A DNA stretch of 64,000 nt from the NCBI RefSeq assembly GCF_022829465.1, contig NZ_JAKSXZ010000146.1, forward strand, positions 620,001 through 684,000. Direction: 5' to 3'. A program made the position numbers and the translations under genes. The notes below the pieces were generated by a model. The model searched no databases, was not told the origin of the DNA, and worked only from the letters and a program-made list of their open reading frames with translations. This document shows positions 61,128 through 64,000 of the stretch, piece by piece. Position 1 is the first letter of the stretch. Every line of letters begins with the position of its first letter. This stretch comes from Methylobacterium sp. J-067. Lineage in GTDB: Bacteria > Pseudomonadota > Alphaproteobacteria > Rhizobiales > Beijerinckiaceae.

Positions 61128-62543
61128 TCAGCGCGAGGGTGCCGCGCCGTTCCGCCGGCTCGCGGCGAGGGCGGCCGCTTTACCCGCCGCCTCGTAGAGG
61201 TTCAGCCGGGAATAGACGCCGAATTCCGAGCCGTCGTCGAGGAAGCCGCCGCCGGGCCCCTGGGTCTCGGTGAGGATGCGGTTCGCTTCGGCGAGCGACA
61301 GCTCCGGGAAGGCGGCCGTCAGCAGGTGTCCGGCCTCGGGGGCGAGGGAGGCGACGTCCTCCGTCTTGCCCGCCGTCTCGGGGTGAACCACTGGCAGGCC
61401 GTAGGTCTGGGTCGAGGCGTAGAAGGCGGCGTTGGCAGCCTCGTCCTTGAACCGGCTCTGGTCCTGCGCGGCGCAGGCGGCGATGTCGGCGCCGCAGGTC
61501 TGCGCGACGAAGGCGTCGAGTTCGGCGCGGGCAGCCTTCACCACCGCCGGGTAGTCGCTGAGCGAAACCGTCTTGGCCGTGTCGGCGCTGGCGGGGTCGA
61601 GCACGGCCGGGTTCACGCGGATCTGCCCGACATAGGCGGGATCGTTGGCGAGCAGGTGCGCCAGGGCGTGGAGCGAGGTCGCCCGGCCGCCGATCACGTC
61701 CATGGCGTAATGGGCGCCCACGACGATCCGGTCGTTGCCGTATTCGGCGGCGCGGACCACCATCTGCCGGTAGCGGCTCGGCACGAGGATCGCGAGCAGC
61801 ATCGACTCCGTGGCGCCGTAGGTCGTGTGGCCGCTCGGGAAGGCCGGGCTGTCGGTGAGGTCCTGGTTCGGCCCGCGCAGCCAGTCGAGGCTGTGCGACG
61901 GATGGCCGAAGTAATCCTCGCCCCGGTAGGCGGTGAGGACGGGCAGGGTCTGCACCGGGCGGGCGTTGCCGAATGCGTCCGAGCCCGGCATGCCGGCGGG
62001 GCGGCCATAGGCGCGGCCGAACACGTCCGTCACGGCCCCGTTCGCCAGGATCGCCGCCGCCTCCGCGGAGACGGGCGTCTTCCCGTCCCGGGTCCCGTTG
62101 GCGAAGAGGTACTTGCCGGCGTTCGAATCGGACTTGGTGATGGTGTTGGTGTAACCGATCAGCTTGGCGAGGGCCGGCGAGACGCTGGTGAAGGTCTTGT
62201 GGTCGGAATAGCGCGCCTTGGCCTGATAGGCCTCGCCGATCCGCGTGCCGAGGCCGTCCGCGAGCTGCGTCGCGTTGCCGTCGGTGATGAAGCAATCCTT
62301 CAGGGCCAGCAGGCGCTGCTCGGGCAGCGGCAGCAGCGTCGGCTGCTTCGCGGCTCCGCTCTGGATGTCGCCCGTCACCGTCAGGTTCGCGGCGAGGGCC
62401 GCCTGGCCCGCCGGGCTCTGCGGCAGACGCGCGACGGCGGCAAGGCCCCGCAAGGCGCTGAGGTTGGCCTGGCTCTGCGCCAGCGCCGGAACCGACACCG
62501 TCAGGCACAGGGCCGCGAGCCCGAGGGCGGGGAGATGTCTCAT
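61128..62543 (-). CDS. Secreted PAP2-superfamily phosphatase/haloperoxidase-like protein
   Basis: The 471-residue protein has a signal peptide (RHLPALGLAALCLTVSVPAL, cleavage after ALA). The PAP2 core is FPSGHTTYGATESMLLAIL followed by GAHYAMDVIGGRAT with the catalytic His and Asp. The preceding region has NQDLTDSPAFP. The C-terminal 150 residues are helical and family-specific. It could be a phosphatase or a haloperoxidase-related enzyme. It stands about 60 bases downstream of the TRAP binding protein gene on the same strand. Confidence 0.87.
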   Translation of the reverse strand: MRHLPALGLAALCLTVSVPALAQSQANLSALRGLAAVARLPQSPAGQAALAANLTVTGDIQSGAAKQPTLLPLPEQRLLALKDCFITDGNATQLADGLGTRIGEAYQAKARYSDHKTFTSVSPALAKLIGYTNTITKSDSNAGKYLFANGTRDGKTPVSAEAAAILANGAVTDVFGRAYGRPAGMPGSDAFGNARPVQTLPVLTAYRGEDYFGHPSHSLDWLRGPNQDLTDSPAFPSGHTTYGATESMLLAILVPSRYRQMVVRAAEYGNDRIVVGAHYAMDVIGGRATSLHALAHLLANDPAYVGQIRVNPAVLDPASADTAKTVSLSDYPAVVKAARAELDAFVAQTCGADIAACAAQDQSRFKDEAANAAFYASTQTYGLPVVHPETAGKTEDVASLAPEAGHLLTAAFPELSLAEANRILTETQGPGGGFLDDGSEFGVYSRLNLYEAAGKAAALAASRRNGAAPSR

Positions 62544-62603
62544 GCTACGCTCCGCTGGGATTGCCTGCGGCCTAGGCCCGCCGCGTGACCGGCCTGTGAC
62601 GCC

Positions 62604-63734
62604 TCAGCCCCGGGCGCGGGCGCGGATCATGAAGTTGTCGAAGGTGTATTCCGCCACCTGGAACCACAGGTACTCCTCGTTCCGGAACACCCGCAGGGCT
62701 TCGTAGACCCGGCGGAAATCCGGGTTCTTGGCGGCGAGGTCGGCATAGACCTCGTTGGCGTTCTTGAGCGCGGCCTCCATCACCTCCTGCGGGAAGGGCC
62801 GAAGCTGGGCGCCGGCCGCCACGAGGCGGCGCAGGGCGCGCGGGTTGCGCGCGTCGTACTTCGCCTGCACCTCCGCGCCGACCTGGGCGCAGGCCGCGCG
62901 CAGGATCGCCTGATAGGACTTGGGCAGGCTCTTCCACTTCTCGGCGTTGATCCAGACATGGAGCATCGCCCCACCCTCCCAGAAGCCGGGATAGTGGTAG
63001 ACCGGGGCGACCTTCTGCAGGCCGAGGCGCTCGTCGTCATAGGGGCCGATCCATTCGGCGGCGTCGATCTTCTTCGATTCGAGGGCGGCATAAAGGTCGG
63101 GGCCGGGCACCGCCTGGGGCTGCACGCCGAACTTCGTCAGCACCTGCCCGCCGAGGCCGCCGATGCGCAGTTTCAGGCCCTGCAGGTCGGCGAGGCTCTT
63201 GATCTCCTTACGGAACCAGCCGCCCATCTGCGCGCCGGTGTTGCCGGCGGGCAGGCCGACGAGGCCCGCCTTGGCGAAGATCTCGCCGAACAGCTCGGCC
63301 GCGCCGCCCGCCTGCCACCACGCTGCCTGGCCGCGGGCGTTGAGCCCGAAGGGGATGGCGGTGGCGAGCGCGAAGGTCGGGTCCTTGCCCGCCGCGAGGG
63401 CGGCGGGGCCGTGCCCCATCTCCACCGTGCCGGCGGCGACCGCATCAAGCAGCCCCTCGGCCGGCACCGGCTCGCCCGGCCCCTGGACCAGGATCTGGAA
63501 GCGCCCGTCGCTGGCCTCGGCGACGATCCGGCTGAGCGATTCGGGGGCGCCGAACAGGATGTCGAGGGTCTTCGAATAGGCCGACGACAATCGCCAGCGC
63601 AGGTCCGGCGCGGCCTGCGCCAGGGCGGGCGCCGCCAGCGGCGCCGTCAGCGCCGCGCCGAGACCGGCCGAGAGGAGGCCCCGCCGGGCCGGGGAGGCGG
63701 GGCGGGTTGGGGCGTGCGTATCGTCCGAAGGCAT
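62604..63734 (-). CDS. TRAP transporter solute-binding protein, DctP/TakP-like
   Basis: The 376-residue periplasmic binding protein has a TAT-like signal (SPARRGLLSAGLGAALTAPL). The mature part contains TVEMGHGPAALAAGKDPTFA, LQGLKLRIGGLGGQVLTKFG and AAEWIGPYDDERLGLQKVAP, with the conserved Arg in LKLRIGG. The AEWxGPYDD region is a TakP-group mark; those bind alpha-keto acids as dimers. No dctQ or dctM genes are found within the window on the same strand, so the membrane part must be elsewhere. ATG 63734 has GGACGAG upstream. Confidence 0.9.
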   Translation of the reverse strand: MPSDDTHAPTRPASPARRGLLSAGLGAALTAPLAAPALAQAAPDLRWRLSSAYSKTLDILFGAPESLSRIVAEASDGRFQILVQGPGEPVPAEGLLDAVAAGTVEMGHGPAALAAGKDPTFALATAIPFGLNARGQAAWWQAGGAAELFGEIFAKAGLVGLPAGNTGAQMGGWFRKEIKSLADLQGLKLRIGGLGGQVLTKFGVQPQAVPGPDLYAALESKKIDAAEWIGPYDDERLGLQKVAPVYHYPGFWEGGAMLHVWINAEKWKSLPKSYQAILRAACAQVGAEVQAKYDARNPRALRRLVAAGAQLRPFPQEVMEAALKNANEVYADLAAKNPDFRRVYEALRVFRNEEYLWFQVAEYTFDNFMIRARARG

Positions 63735-63943
63735 CTCGTCCGGGGGCTGGTCGTCCGTGCGCAGGGAATGGGCCGCAGGGAATCGGCCGGCGTCGGTAGC
63801 ATGGCCCACACTCGTCTCGAAACGGATCACCGGCCAAGACGGTTCAGCCCCGGTCGGAACTTTGCGCGGCCGTAAGAGGTCTCGTCGCTGTCCGGACGTT
63901 AGAACGAGCCGAATTCCGCAGCCGCGACCGAACGAGATCAGCG

Positions 63944-64000
63944 ATGTCCAACCCCGCCCTCACCCTCCACACCGTCTGCGGCCTGGAGGAGTTGTCGGGG
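63944..64000 (+). CDS. Start of a + strand gene, possibly a dual-specificity/tyrosine phosphatase-like protein (truncated)
   Basis: ATG 63944, after GAACGAGATCAGCG, opens a frame of 19 codons to the window end (LTLHTVCGLEELSG). The wording resembles the beginning of rhizobial tyrosine-phosphatase-like proteins, but this is too short to be sure. It is divergent from the TRAP gene. Confidence 0.4.
   Translation, partial: MSNPALTLHTVCGLEELSG

Overview
The window is a stretch of high-GC alphaproteobacterial chromosome, most likely from Methylobacterium or a close relative in the Rhizobiales. The pointers are a formate--tetrahydrofolate ligase of 557 residues, the serine-cycle methylotrophy type; the petP-petR regulator pair; CpdR; an alphaproteobacterial parAB/gid cluster; and a tRNA-His ending in A73 with encoded CCA. 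Gene density is high, and most neighbours overlap by 4 bases or sit a few bases apart. There is no CRISPR array, rRNA operon, insertion sequence or prophage. The replication origin itself is not visible, but two perfect parS sites (25252 and 27625) show that the region is origin-proximal.

Left part (1-12 kb): a truncated isochorismatase-family hydrolase with an asparaginase, a Ser-rich protein of unknown role, leuS, yggS divergent from it, petPR, a Phd/PIN toxin-antitoxin pair with a clear palindromic operator, the formate-THF ligase, and a large secreted TPR protein. A DUF3800 gene of visibly lower GC follows, flanked by a short direct repeat. Middle-left (12-25 kb): a minimal flagellar-rod-like protein, ETF-ubiquinone oxidoreductase, a family 4-like uracil-DNA glycosylase, a YpfJ-type zinc peptidase, an ABC-F ATPase, a DUF2891 protein, mnmE, a class A beta-lactamase, ybaK, panC and a membrane-anchored degenerate EAL protein.

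Centre (25-32 kb): mnmG-rsmG-parA-parB run rightward and meet holA and lptE running leftward. leuS, normally beside lptE, lies 27 kb away. A TonB-dependent siderophore receptor is broken by one in-frame TAG. Then come two phosphatase/hydrolase genes, dapD, a cNMP-binding protein, an OmpR-type regulator, an L,D-transpeptidase and a zinc alcohol/formaldehyde dehydrogenase.

Right part (40-64 kb): a three-gene phosphorelay (MHYT-PAS-histidine kinase, Rcp1-like receiver, receiver-HisKA_2 kinase), two small C-X17-C membrane proteins, cpdR, hpt, tRNA-His, and a YghA-like dehydrogenase. Further on are xthA, lolA and an FtsK without membrane segments, nadE, a PilZ protein, a HIT hydrolase, a CDF transporter, a DUF1328 protein, a CLC channel, a class II photolyase, a probable MmgR/suhB-family small RNA with its own terminator, a PAP2-type phosphatase and an orphan TRAP binding protein. 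A truncated gene on the + strand closes the window.

Most of the content is core metabolism and cell-cycle machinery. The points most worth a second look are the parS pair with its adjacent small membrane protein gene, the MmgR-like sRNA, the MHYT relay, the paired C-X17-C proteins, the membrane-less FtsK, and several family members that lack a catalytic residue.
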